NCBI GenBank assembly: GCA_030015575.1
Contig: CM057349.1
Span: forward strand, 259,651,077-259,715,076
Reading direction: 5' to 3'
From: Agapanthus africanus
Taxonomy: Eukaryota; Streptophyta; Magnoliopsida; Asparagales; Amaryllidaceae
Length of the DNA stretch: 64,000 nucleotides
This document shows positions 9,982 through 19,244 of the stretch, piece by piece. Under the pieces are notes generated by a model. The model saw only the letters and a program-made list of their open reading frames with translations. It had not been told where the DNA came from and made no database searches. Every line of letters starts with the position of its first letter. Position 1 is the first letter of the stretch. The position numbers and the translations under genes are program-made.

Positions 9982-12201
9982 CTATGGTTCTGGAACTTCT
10001 TCCAGTTCTATTGTGTTCCCACTTATCTGGGTTTCCAAAAACTCAGTTTCCAAGAAGCGGGCATGCTGAGAAACAAAGACCTTTTGTTCCTCAGCGAAAT
10101 AGAAAAGATACCCCCTGGAGTTCCTTGGGTATCCCACAAACTTACACTGTACTGAACGTGCCTCAAGCTTGTCCGCATGCTGCTTTTTTACAAAAGCTGG
10201 ACATCCCCATACCTTAAGATACTTAAGACAGGGTTTCTTCCCAGTCCACATCTCATATGGGGTGGTAGGCACAGTCTTGGTGGGAGCCTTGTTCAAGAGA
10301 TACGCAGCTGCTTCTAGTGCATATCCCCAGAATGATCGCGGTAACTCAGCGTTACTCATCATGGACCGAACCATATCCAATAGGGTTCGGTTCCGTCTCT
10401 CCGATACACCATTATGTTGCGGAGTGTATGGAGGAGTAAGCTGAGAGAGAATACCATTCTCTTTTAAGTAATTCAGGAATTCGGCACTTAAGTATTCTCC
10501 ACCTCGATCCGATCTTAGAATCTTAATACTTTTGCCGGTCTGTTTCTCTACTTCATTCTTATACTCCTGGAATTTTCCAGAGGCCTCGGACTTATGTTTC
10601 ATTAAGAAGACATAACCGTACCTTGAGAAGTCATCCGTAAAAGTAATGAAGTAAGAATGTCCGCTTCGGGCATGTGCAGACATTGGACCGCACACGTCAC
10701 TGTGTACGAGTCCCAAGAGCTCGCTCGCTCTTACTCCATGTCCAGTAAACGGAGTCTTTGTCATCTTTCCTTTGAGACAGGATTGACAAGTGGCATACGA
10801 CTGATATTCGAACGCATTCAAATACCCTTCTGTACGTAACTTCGTCAACCTTCTCTCATTGATGTGACCCAATCTACAATGCCATAAGAAAGTCTGATTT
10901 ATTTCTGGAGACTTTCTTTTGTGTGTATTCTGGACATTAAAAATCTGTGGTTGGTTCAACACGTATATACCATTACTCAATGTACCTGACCCAATCAAAA
11001 CTTGATTAAGGTGAATGTTTACAACATTACTTACAAACGCAAATTCATAACCTTCTTTAGAAACTAAAGATACAGAAATGATATTACAAGTTGCGTTGGG
11101 TACAAAAAAGCAATTACGCAAAACCAAAACATGTCCATCTGACATTCCCAGGTGATAGTCCCCCACGGCTTTAGCATCCATGCTAGCTCCGTTCGCAACT
11201 CTGAGGGTCATGTCACCTGCCTTCAAAACCCTACGGTTTCTCAACGCCTGCAAAGAATTACAGATATGAGATCCTGATCCGGTATCCAATACCCAGGAAG
11301 TAGAGTTTATTGACAGACAGTTTTCAATAACATACACACCTGAAGCTGAAGCTGCAACCTGCTTCAATTCCTGTGTTCTGGCCTTCCAGGCCCTGCAATC
11401 ATTTTTCCAGTGTCCTTTCTTATGACAATAGAAGCATTCTTCCTTATCCACAAGCTTCCCCGCTATCTTTGTTGCTTTACCTTTTCCCTTCGTATCCACT
11501 TTACTAACACCGCCCCTTGGTTTGGCGGGGGCCTTCTTCTTCTTTCCCTTGGCTTTCGCCTTGGACCTAGAAGAAGATGATCCTCCTACAAACAAAGTGG
11601 ATGTATCCCTACCTTTCTGTAGGGTGCCCTCTGCGCTCCTCGGCATGTTGAGGAGCTCTGAAAGTTCAACCTCTTTTTCTTGTAAGTTGAAGTTCAGTAT
11701 AAACTGGGCGTAAGTGGAAGGAAGGGACTGGAGAACTATATCCGTATATAGCTCACTCTCCAATGTGATCCCTAGGTCAGCGAGCTCCTCAATGAAGCCG
11801 ATCATCTTTAGCACGTGCTCGGCTACTGATGATCCGACGGCCATTCTTGTCGAAAATAACTTTTTCGACGCTTCGTATCTTGCGATACGAGATTGCTCTC
11901 CATACAGTTCTTTTGTATGAAGCAATATGGATTCCATGTCCATATTCTCGTGCCTCCTCTGATGTTCGTTGTCCATCGAGGCAAGCAGGAGGCATTTGGC
12001 CTTCGCGCTATCAATCTCCCAAGTCTTGCGGATTTCCTTATCCGCGACGCTGGAAGTTGGACCAGGGACAGGGGGAGCTTTGGTGGTAAGAAGATACCCC
12101 AGCTTGTCGTAAGTGATTGCTATCTTGACATTCCTGAGCCAATCTTTGTAGTTTGGCCCTGTCAGTTTGTTTTTATCTAGGAGTAACTTAAGTCCAGTCA
12201 T
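9982..12201 (-). CDS. Copia Gag-protease-integrase polyprotein, ended by a premature UAG
   Basis: I start at the ATG at 12201-12199 (MTGLKLLL...). The frame is open six codons further, but only from a TTG just after a TAA. Order: Gag (UBN2/retrotran_gag_2 type, about 1-250) with KLTGPNYKDWL; CCHC zinc knuckle C256-C269 (CX2CX4HX4C); protease with D306-T-G; pre-integrase zinc-binding region with LWHCRLGH and CQSC; integrase catalytic triad D502, D565, E601 with exact D-X35-E spacing. All key residues are intact. Gag builds the particle, protease cleaves the polyprotein, and integrase joins cDNA to the chromosome. The frame stops at UAG (9982-9984) in the linker before RT. The related element C has CAA there, so this looks like one C-to-T change in a CAA/CAG-type codon. 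Codon 740 is the only break in 1317. Confidence 0.94.
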   Translation of the reverse strand: MTGLKLLLDKNKLTGPNYKDWLRNVKIAITYDKLGYLLTTKAPPVPGPTSSVADKEIRKTWEIDSAKAKCLLLASMDNEHQRRHENMDMESILLHTKELYGEQSRIARYEASKKLFSTRMAVGSSVAEHVLKMIGFIEELADLGITLESELYTDIVLQSLPSTYAQFILNFNLQEKEVELSELLNMPRSAEGTLQKGRDTSTLFVGGSSSSRSKAKAKGKKKKAPAKPRGGVSKVDTKGKGKATKIAGKLVDKEECFYCHKKGHWKNDCRAWKARTQELKQVAASASGVYVIENCLSINSTSWVLDTGSGSHICNSLQALRNRRVLKAGDMTLRVANGASMDAKAVGDYHLGMSDGHVLVLRNCFFVPNATCNIISVSLVSKEGYEFAFVSNVVNIHLNQVLIGSGTLSNGIYVLNQPQIFNVQNTHKRKSPEINQTFLWHCRLGHINERRLTKLRTEGYLNAFEYQSYATCQSCLKGKMTKTPFTGHGVRASELLGLVHSDVCGPMSAHARSGHSYFITFTDDFSRYGYVFLMKHKSEASGKFQEYKNEVEKQTGKSIKILRSDRGGEYLSAEFLNYLKENGILSQLTPPYTPQHNGVSERRNRTLLDMVRSMMSNAELPRSFWGYALEAAAYLLNKAPTKTVPTTPYEMWTGKKPCLKYLKVWGCPAFVKKQHADKLEARSVQCKFVGYPRNSRGYLFYFAEEQKVFVSQHARFLETEFLETQISGNTIELEEVPEP

Positions 12202-12212
12202 GTTGATTGGTC

Positions 12213-12245
12213 GCTGCAATTAGGAGAGAGAAGAAGAAACACTCA
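12213..12245 (-). other. Putative 3' splice site before gag
   Basis: The sense strand shows a pyrimidine run (TTTCTTCTTCTCTCTCC) and then TAATTGCAG, with the AG 13 nt upstream of the gag ATG. The same pyrimidine tract followed by AG and a GCGACC-like sequence recurs in A (24431-24451), B (34260-34285), D (62621-62642) and J (18505-18535). A spliced leader is inference; no donor site was assigned. Confidence 0.45.
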
Positions 12246-12425
12246 GCATGATGCTCTTGCAAGTTTAGAGTGGTTTTTAGTTTGTCTAAACAGGATGGCT
12301 CCCACTGTTTCTCGAATCCCTCCTCAAACCATAAAGGAAGAATTAGTCAGGATCAATCCCACCGTACAATACTTGCTTAACCGTTCAGCCAGGCCGGTGT
12401 CGGTACTTCGAGGGAGGTTTTCCAA

Positions 12426-12435
12426 CGCTTTCGCG
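12426..12435 (-). other. CGC-GAAA-GCG hairpin in leader of E
   Basis: On the sense strand three base pairs close a GAAA tetraloop, inside a 31-bp block (12421-12451) that is identical to 45055-45085 in gypsy element F. The equivalent place in A, B and D has a longer CGTGC-GAAA-GCACG stem. Confidence 0.55.
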
Positions 12436-12706
12436 AAGTTCCTTAATTAAAGAACCTCTTTTCCCTGGGGGCGTAGCCCCGCTAACACCTTTCTAGGCAC
12501 CTACTAGGTTTATAGCATTGATCGTTAAGTGAGAAATTTCCCGAGGAGTAGCATATACTCACAGTAGGATCGGGATCCAAATATCATCGCGTGACGAACC
12601 TGAAGGAATCCTACCAGAATCATCACACTCCAAATGGTATGCAAATCTAGCAAGTTTCAGTACTTATGAAACTCCCGATGTGGATTTTTGCCCCATGCTC
12701 TTATGA

Positions 12707-12904
12707 CCTTGACGAAGGTCAACAAATCATAAGTCACATGTCAAGTTCTGCCCGTCATTATCCAGGTTAATTTGAATCCACCCGTATATACCCTTGACGA
12801 AGGTCAACAAGGTAATGCGAATGTCCCAAACCAACGCATCTATCTATGCTACATATGAATACCCAATAGCTACCAATCACTATGCCTTGACGAAGGTCAA
12901 CAAA
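12707..12904 (-). repeat. Three spaced copies of CCTTGACGAAGGTCAACAA
   Basis: Exact copies start at 12707, 12792 and 12885 (spacing 85 and 93). Each can pair CCTT with AAGG round GACG. The first has an outer stem TTATGA/TCATAA. The same three positions are occupied in A, B, D and the 49722 fragment by variants that agree within each element but differ between elements. Confidence 0.85.
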
Positions 12905-13099
12905 CACAGCTTGAATACTATTGAATATTCATACGAAACGACGGAGGGCCAAAACCGTGAACGTAGTGAACTTGATTTGGTCGATGGAACGAGATAGCTT
13001 TTAAAAGGAGTGGCTCAAGCTCCGCATTTAAAAGTTGGTTTTGAAAAGAACCGAGTGGTTTTTCGAAAGTGTTCCAACGACTTTAACTTGGTTTATTAT

Positions 13100-13152
13100 C
13101 TTGCATTAGTTCTTTTAATGCGTGATATTCTTGCATTAGTTCTTTTAATGCG
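13100..13152. repeat. 30-bp tandem repeat, two copies
   Basis: CTTGCATTAGTTCTTTTAAT at 13100 recurs at 13130 with a period of 30 bp. Each copy has imperfect GCATTA/TAATGC arms able to pair. Confidence 0.8.
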
Positions 13153-14024
13153 TCCCATCATTTAATCCTACCATTGCAGAAAACAACCAAAATATGACGT
13201 ACGCTTATGCCATTCGCATTCGCCACGGGGCCCCGTCATTACCCGTTAGGTTACTTAACTAACGACAGAGCGGGGTCTGGGCTAGCGCGTCTGTAAAACA
13301 TAAGCAACGCCTAAATAATATCATATATAGATATACTACAATGATAAAACATTTCAGATCACAGATGAATACATTGGATATACTAGAAATCTGTAATTCG
13401 CACGAGCCTGTAACGACAAACAGATTACACGGTCGCGGTGAATAGCTAAAACCCCACCCAAGACCCCTACGGGTGCGGCAAACTACCCGCCAAGTACCCG
13501 AAGCGTAGTAACCTCCCTCATCTCCTATGAGTAGGCCACTCGACACTTCGGCATATTCGGTAGTTTGTGCACCCCCCTCCATGGGTCTATCCTAGGAGCA
13601 AAAACAGTAAAAAGAAATTATACAATAACGGCTACAACCCCGACCCGGTTGTGCGGCCATACAAATAATTATTACATCAATTTACAAATTTACATGAATT
13701 GAAAGAAAAGAAAACTCTCGTCTCACAACCCCCGGCTATTCACCCGCGACAATCCAACATATTCATATCCACATTCCAGCAACATTACAGATCACAGATT
13801 TGTATAACCCCCACTAATCGACATATAGCGATTAGTAGACGTTCAATACAAATATCACATTACAGAAAAAACCCGTTAGCTAAAGTCTTTTAGAAGTTCG
13901 ATCAAAAATACGGATTTTCGGGACCCCAAAATAAAATTTTCGTTCTGGAAAATCTGGGTTGAAAATATATATTCCAAAAATCCCAAAATACCCCCAGAAG
14001 AACACTGCACCAAAAAGGGACCAC

Positions 14025-14084
14025 GGCCGAGTCAACTCGGCCGCGGAACCGCGGCGGGAGCGTGCTCCCGCCGCGGATCCGCGG
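14025..14084. repeat. Cluster of four GC-rich palindromes in leader of E
   Basis: In order: GGCCGAGT-ca-ACTCGGCC (14025-14042), CCGCGG-aa-CCGCGG (14041-14054), CGGGAGC-gt-GCTCCCG (14055-14070) and the perfect palindrome CCGCGGATCCGCGG (14071-14084). Two CCGCGG units about 30 bp apart flank a central hairpin. The same plan occurs in the leaders of A and B and twice in gypsy element F. Confidence 0.88.
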
Positions 14085-14280
14085 CGCTTTGACTCGATCG
14101 TGCGACCAATTTTGGTGGGTGTTCACAGAAAAGCCTGAGCCGATTTTAGGTGTTAAAATAATCAACTTTTGAACAGTGGAAAAATCGACAGAAACTGCAA
14201 AATTTTTGGGGTTTGTTTCGGGGCTTTTTCGTTGATCGATCTTCTAGTTACTTGCTAACATGCTAGATAGAGTTTAACTA

Positions 14281-14293
14281 GGCTCTGATACCA
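14281..14293 (-). other. Primer-binding site of element E (initiator tRNA-Met)
   Basis: The sense strand reads TGGTATCAGAGCC, one base inside the 5' LTR. It is complementary to the 3' end of plant initiator tRNA-Met and fixes the right-hand LTR as the 5' LTR. Confidence 0.93.
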
Positions 14294-14294
14294 C

Positions 14295-16483
14295 TGTAAG
14301 TCCATGCTACCTCTCCCGGTACTTTCGGGAATGCGGAATTTGGTAAAAAAACGATTTTCTTAAAGATGGTAACATGGACCTAAAACCCGGATCTTGGTTA
14401 AACATCTATCTAACATCCTAACTATGAGTTTTAGCTACTCGGTTAGGGGGTTATACCTTGCTTGTCTTGAACTCCTTCGTCTTCAAAGCTCCGATGGTGG
14501 TCTGATGGCTTCTTCTCGTCGTCTCCGTACGCCGAAGATAGATCCACCTGAAAGCTCCAACCTTTAGCTCCTTCTTCGTTCTTTGAAGAAACTAGTTCAC
14601 TTGGTTTGCCAAACCTAGTAAACTAGAATGAGTAGAGAAGAAATAGAATGGGATTTTATCTATGGTTCTTGATTCTCAACTCATGAGACAAGAGAACCAT
14701 AGATCAAGAGAGGGAGCAAGAGGTTGAGGGTGAGAGCAAGAGGAGAGCTCAAGAACAAGAGAGAGAATGAGCAAGAAAGAATGAGGCTCTCTTTTGTTTT
14801 TCACCCTCTCATAATCCAAAGTGATCATAACTCATCATATCAAAAAAAGTCTTATGTGATGGTTGAAGCAACCATAACCATATCATTTCATGCACTCATT
14901 TTACACAAATGAGCAAGTAAACAAAAGTCTTTGCCGTGAAATGATGGCTATGGTTATCATGATGGTCAACTAGTCAAGCCTAGTCAACCGGTCAACAAGT
15001 CAACAAAAGTCAACAAGTCAACAAAGTCAACAAGTCAACAAAAGTCAAAAAGTCAACAAAGTCAACAACCATATCACCATAATACTTAATTAATATAATA
15101 GTTAATCACATATCATATTCTCATTAGGGTTGAGCAAAAAGTCAAATAGTCAACGGTCAACTGTCAACAACCCTAATGAGAATCCACTGCCTCTGTCTCC
15201 CTGTCAACTGTGCATACACACCCGCATCCGCGTTCCGAGGAACACGAATGCAAACTGGATAAATCCAATCCCATAAGGTACACTAGGATCTGGCTTAAAC
15301 CAAAGCCCGCTAGTGTAAACTGTCCGGACACTGTACGCGCACAAGTGCACGGATGTGACCGAACCCTGTCGCAAAACCATGCGACCTGTCGCAATACCAT
15401 GCGACCTCTACTCTTTTTCCTAAAGGCGAAAAGCTTTCTGTGTGGGACTCTAAAGACTCGACACTACGCTGGCAGTGGGTTTAACCACAGACCGCAAGCG
15501 GCACTAGCTGTGCGTAACGGTCCCCAGGTAGTGCCGACAAGAAGACCGACGAGGCGAAACCCATCTGAACTCCTACTGAGCCTGAGTGTGACATTCTCCG
15601 TACAGTCCGGTCTGTTCGTCTGATACATCGCATGGCGGGCCTAGGGGGCGGTAAACGTCAGTCCCCCAATAGCGGTACAAGTCGTGCCGGAGCGAAGCCC
15701 AAAACACCCTGAGATAACACTGGAAACCTACCAGTATATCTCGTTTGCCCTGGCCAGGGACTACTCGTGTAATGGCTCTCCTAGACACAGCGCGATGTCA
15801 ACCTCCAATACCGGGAGAGACGAATCCTGTCTAACCGTTACTGCCTCCAAGTGCTTCGGGACTGCACCCAACCACTACCTGTTTGCACGACTCCTTTGAG
15901 CCGTGGTAGGGTAGTGATCAAAGTACAGTGGGAACACACTCGAGGCGGAATGACAGTGTCAAGTCAGCGGACTAAGCTGTACTCATGTCACCTGGGAACT
16001 GATAACTGACGATAGGTATAATACCAACTAGTCAGTTCCCGACGAGTCCTGTCCAGTGTACCCGTAACCTAACGAGCACCCGCATACTATCTCAAGTACG
16101 ACGTACTGACGGCTGTGGGACAGACCGTCTCCCACACTGGGATGAGAAGCGCATGCGCTGGTCTACTCCGGAGTATCGATGCCCTGTCTCGATAGTCCTG
16201 CGACCAGGGACCTGCATAAGGATGTGCTTATAGATTACCCAGCCCCACTAGTGTGACGGCCATCACATCGCTGGTAATCAAGCAAAGATCCTAATGGCTC
16301 TACTAATGTGTATAGGCAATATACAAAAATAAACACATGTACACATTGAAGTAGAAACAAACCAAGTAGCATACTACTATTTTGAGCAAGATTGTATATA
16401 CAAGGTGAATATCCCAAGCATCCATTAAGTAATATACAAACCAGTATGATACAGTAATGGCCTCTAGGGCATATACACTAACA
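14295..16483 (-). repeat. 5' LTR of element E (2189 bp)
   Basis: TGTAAGTCC at 14295 to ACTAACA at 16483 on the plus strand. It differs from the 3' LTR by about 15 substitutions counted by eye, one fewer 20-bp unit and 9 extra bp in the GTCAACA tract. It would carry the promoter for genomic RNA. Confidence 0.92.
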
Positions 16484-16488
16484 GCATC
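16484..16488. repeat. Target-site duplication of element E, right copy
   Basis: GCATC, identical to 6032-6036. Confidence 0.92.
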
Positions 16489-16799
16489 CACATATGAGTA
16501 ACCTGAAAAAGAAGCAAGTTCTCAAAACCATTACTATCAATGGAATACAAAACACAAGTATCTATATCTTCGATCACCTTGAAGAATCCTGATACTTGCA
16601 ACATATGCTTCTCTACTTTATTCTTATACCTATAACTTCTCAAAACTTGGACCTTGTGTTTCATCGAAATACTTGTCTATAATTGGAGAAGTCACAAGTA
16701 AATAGAATATAGTACGAGCACCAACTCCTTTGTCCTAATAGACAATAGACAACATACAATACTTTGTATAAGTCCCCTGAGTTTAATAACTCATACTCT
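16489..16799 (-). pseudogene. Degenerate integrase region of element J, right of the E insertion
   Basis: The sequence resumes where 6036 broke off. The stretch at 16560-16690 (cttctctactttattcttatacc ... tgtttcatcgaaa) aligns with the E integrase at 10530-10620, and 16755-16800 aligns with E near 10705-10740. It is shifted and stop-ridden, so no product is possible. Its order and strand match the left half, confirming that E landed inside J. Confidence 0.7.
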
Positions 16800-17200
16800 G
16801 TGCGTCGTGGGTTGAAAAACTATACCATGGTTAAGAAGAATTACACCGTTGTTGAATGCTCCTTACCTGAAGCTACAAAAATACAATCCTATTCTCGTTA
16901 TTCAAGTGGTATCCTAAAAAAAAGTACTTTCAAGGAAGCCCTTTAATGAAAGCCGGACCTGAAGAGACGTAGGTCGAGACTAGAGTCCGATTCGAACCTT
17001 CACTTTCACTTGTAGTTTCCTATTTTTCTTTATTTTATGGAGGAAGGAGCGAGCTCTAATCCGCTTTTTCTCCTATCTGCTGATCAAGTGAGTGAGGTCA
17101 TACCCTGTGCGTCGTGGGTTGAAAAACTGTACCATGGTTAAGAAGAATTACACCGTTGTTGAAAAACTGTACCATGGTTGATTCGAGAAAGAGTCAGAGG
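16800..17200. repeat. Unassigned insert with a repeated 65-bp segment
   Basis: A segment beginning CTGTGCGTCGTGGGTTGAAA (near 16797) recurs at about 17106 with two or three changes, and its GAAAAACTGTACCATGGTT part appears once more directly after. Between the copies lies sequence unlike the neighbouring copia (gaaagccggacctgaagaga; atggaggaaggagcgagctc). It interrupts the integrase homology of J. It could be host or organelle-derived filler; I cannot identify it. Confidence 0.5.
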
Positions 17201-17629
17201 GCATTCGTTACCATCAACTGATATAGGTAAATGTCATAGACTTAATTTCAAAAATTTATATCTCACTTTATAAAATCAACGTACAGATATATCAGTTTGA
17301 AATTGGTGCATAACAATCAGATATTCAAAACCAAATATATGCCGTCAGGAAAAAACCCAGATAATTTCCTCAAATATCACCAATTACAACGAATTCCGAT
17401 ATAATGAGGATATAATCACCTAATTCCCAATATCTTATTCCCACTCACCATCTATAACACCATACAAATGTGAGAATCAAATCTGGTAAATACGAGAAAG
17501 GATCTAATTGGGAAATCAGTTTTCAATTTACAACACACGGTGAAACTGAAATATGAAAATGTTTCGAAGGGGTATCCGGGTATTCTTAGTAATGCCTCTT
17601 CCACTATCTATATTCATGACTGTAACCAC
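17201..17629. other. AT-rich stretch without recognisable content
   Basis: Between the 65-bp repeats and the 410-bp duplication. No copia motif, RNA gene or long frame was recognised. By position it would fall between integrase and gag of J. Confidence 0.4.
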
Positions 17630-18440
17630 ATATTTCCTTGCCATCCCTCCAATCCCTTTATTTATCTTTACATATTACCTTCTGTACATCACCCTTAGGC
17701 TAAATGGTTTTCTTCCTTTCCTACCGTTCGACACCATCCTATGGTTTGAAAGAAGACTATCCAATAAGCGTAATAGGTGTACCCTCCTAATCCTAGGAGC
17801 CCTCGCAACCTGAGAGAAGGTAAAGATAAAAGACAACTGAATAATCCTTATTCTATTTCTCCTGAACCAGAATCCATCCTCGAACTGGAACAAGTTCCTT
17901 CGAGTTCGTATGTAACTATACGGTGGCTTATCCAATAAATATGGATCTTCGTAGTGATATGGAATGTTCAGGAGAAATGCAAAGGTGAAGTAGGAGTGGC
18001 GATGATATACGCGGTTTCGTCGTGAATGATAGTAGACGCATTTTACTTTGCCCTATTTCTAATCCCTTTATTTGTCTTTACGTATTACCTTTTGTACACC
18101 ACAGTTAGGCTAATTGGTTTTCTTCCTTCCATACCTTTCGGCACCAGCCAATGGTTTGGAAGAAGACTATCTGATAAGTGTAATATGTGTACTCTCCTAA
18201 TACCAGGAGCCCACGCAACCTGAGAGAAGGTAAAGGGAAATGACAACTGAATAATTCTATTAAATTTCTTCAGAACCGGAAACCATCCTCGAATCTGAAA
18301 CAAATTTCTTCGAGTTCGTATGTAACTATACGATGGTCATATCCAATAAATGTGGATCTTCGTAGTGATACGGAATGTTCCGGATAAATGCAAAGGTGAA
18401 GTAGGAGTGGCGATGATATATGCAACTATTACAATCCGAA
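17630..18440. repeat. Diverged tandem duplication with 410-bp period
   Basis: The block from about 17650 to 18010 is repeated from about 18060 to 18422: AATCCCTTTATTT starts at 17651 and 18061, and GAAGTAGGAGTGGCGATGAT ends both. Identity is roughly 85 percent by eye, with small indels. Short hydrophobic frames (17553-17813 and 18026-18223) exist in both copies but are not recognisable proteins. It lies in what should be the gag region of J. Confidence 0.75.
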
Positions 18441-18709
18441 AGACGTTGTGATTTAAGAAGGTTCGGTTAACTTGGTCCATGAATTTTAGTCTAGGGTCGG
18501 GCCATGGTCGCTGCCAAAGAGAGAGAGAAAAGAAACACTTAGCATGCACTCTAGCCTAGATCAGAATGGTTAATCACTTTATCTAATCAGGATGTCTCCC
18601 ACTGTTTCCTTAAATTATCCTCCTAACCCAAAAGAAGAATTAGTCGGGATCATCTAAAATCACCCGAGGAGTAAACCAACTCATCAGTGGGAATAGGGAT
18701 CCAACTATC
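18441..18709 (-). pseudogene. Start of gag and partial leader of element J
   Basis: 18441-18535 resembles the first gag codons and splice-like tract of E (12140-12260), and 18536-18709 resembles the adjoining leader, including GGATGTCTCCCACTGTTT and GGGATCCAACTATC. The leader is cut at 18709 by the next LTR, so the PBS and 5' LTR of J are missing. Confidence 0.65.
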
Positions 18710-19244
18710 TGTAAGTCCATGTCGTGCACCCCAAGTGTCTGCGCGGAGGCGGAATTTGCAAAAAACCATTTTTCAAAGCTCGCAACACGGACTTAAACTC
18801 CAGGATCGATGCTAAACCCTAGCTAACAAAATACTGTGTAAAGTTTAACTACTCGGATGAAAGTTATACCTCACGAAACTAAGTCATTCGGGTCTTTTAA
18901 TCGCTGTCCTCCTCGTCATCGTAGGCTCCGAGGATCGTAACAGATCGTGGCTTCCCCGTCGGCTTCCTCGAGTCAAAGACGATCTACCCGAGAGTCTATA
19001 GTCCGTTCTCCAACCTCAACTCCGAGATAACTAGGGCAAGTAGCTTGCTAGACTAGATAGCCTAGGTGATGTAGAGAGTGAAGATGGAATACTTTGTCTC
19101 TTAGAACCCTAAGTTTCTCAACTCATGAGACTTCTACGTTTTGAAGAAAAGAAGAGGACTTGAGGAAAAAATAGAGAGTGGAGTTGTGAACCTTGGAAAA
19201 TAGATGGCTGCCTCTTTTAGAATGAGTGAAGCTTATCAATAATT
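18710..19244 (-). mobile_element. E-type copia LTR fragment
   Basis: It begins TGTAAGTCCATG at 18710, like the E LTR, and follows it for about 500 bp with strong divergence (shared CTACTCGG, GGTTATACCTC and TCTCAACTCATGAGAC-like blocks). It joins the leader of J directly, without a PBS, and is cut at 19244 by the LTR of element A. Confidence 0.65.

Larger units (their letters stand above)
12220..14280 (-). other. Untranslated leader of element E
   Basis: About 2.06 kb between PBS and gag without a credible protein. Long leaders are usual in the Angela/BARE lineage. From gag outward it holds the pyrimidine tract, a second AGTGGGAG purine tract (near 12300), a GAAA-loop hairpin (12426-12435), three copies of a CCTTGACGAAGG motif (12707-12904), a 30-bp tandem repeat (13100-13152), a 12-bp palindrome ACGGGGCCCCGT (13225-13236), a CGTTAG/CTAACG hairpin (13244-13264) and a dense palindrome cluster (14025-14084). 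Packaging, dimerisation or translation roles are possible but unproven. Confidence 0.75.
6037..16483 (-). mobile_element. Full-length Ty1/copia element E (Angela/BARE-1-like)
   Basis: A 10,447-bp element on the minus strand: 5' LTR on the right (14295-16483), PBS, a leader of about 2.1 kb, gag-protease-integrase-RT-RNase H, PPT, and 3' LTR on the left (6037-8236). It is bounded by a perfect 5-bp duplication GCATC. The LTR begins (sense) TGTTAGTGTATATGCCCTAGAGGCC, close to my recollection of Angela/BARE LTRs, and the Gag motifs (KLTGPNYKDWLRN, HVLKMIGFIEEL) also point to that lineage. By eye the two LTRs differ at about 15 substitutions plus two repeat-number indels, so insertion was recent. 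It is nested in element J. Confidence 0.93.

Noticed and set aside
8585-10444. Plus-strand frames opposite E pol
   Set aside because: They are antisense shadows of a well-supported minus-strand polyprotein.
17553-18223. Pair of small membrane-like proteins repeated in tandem
   Set aside because: The frames come from a diverged DNA duplication; they differ in length, start at unrelated positions and match nothing known.
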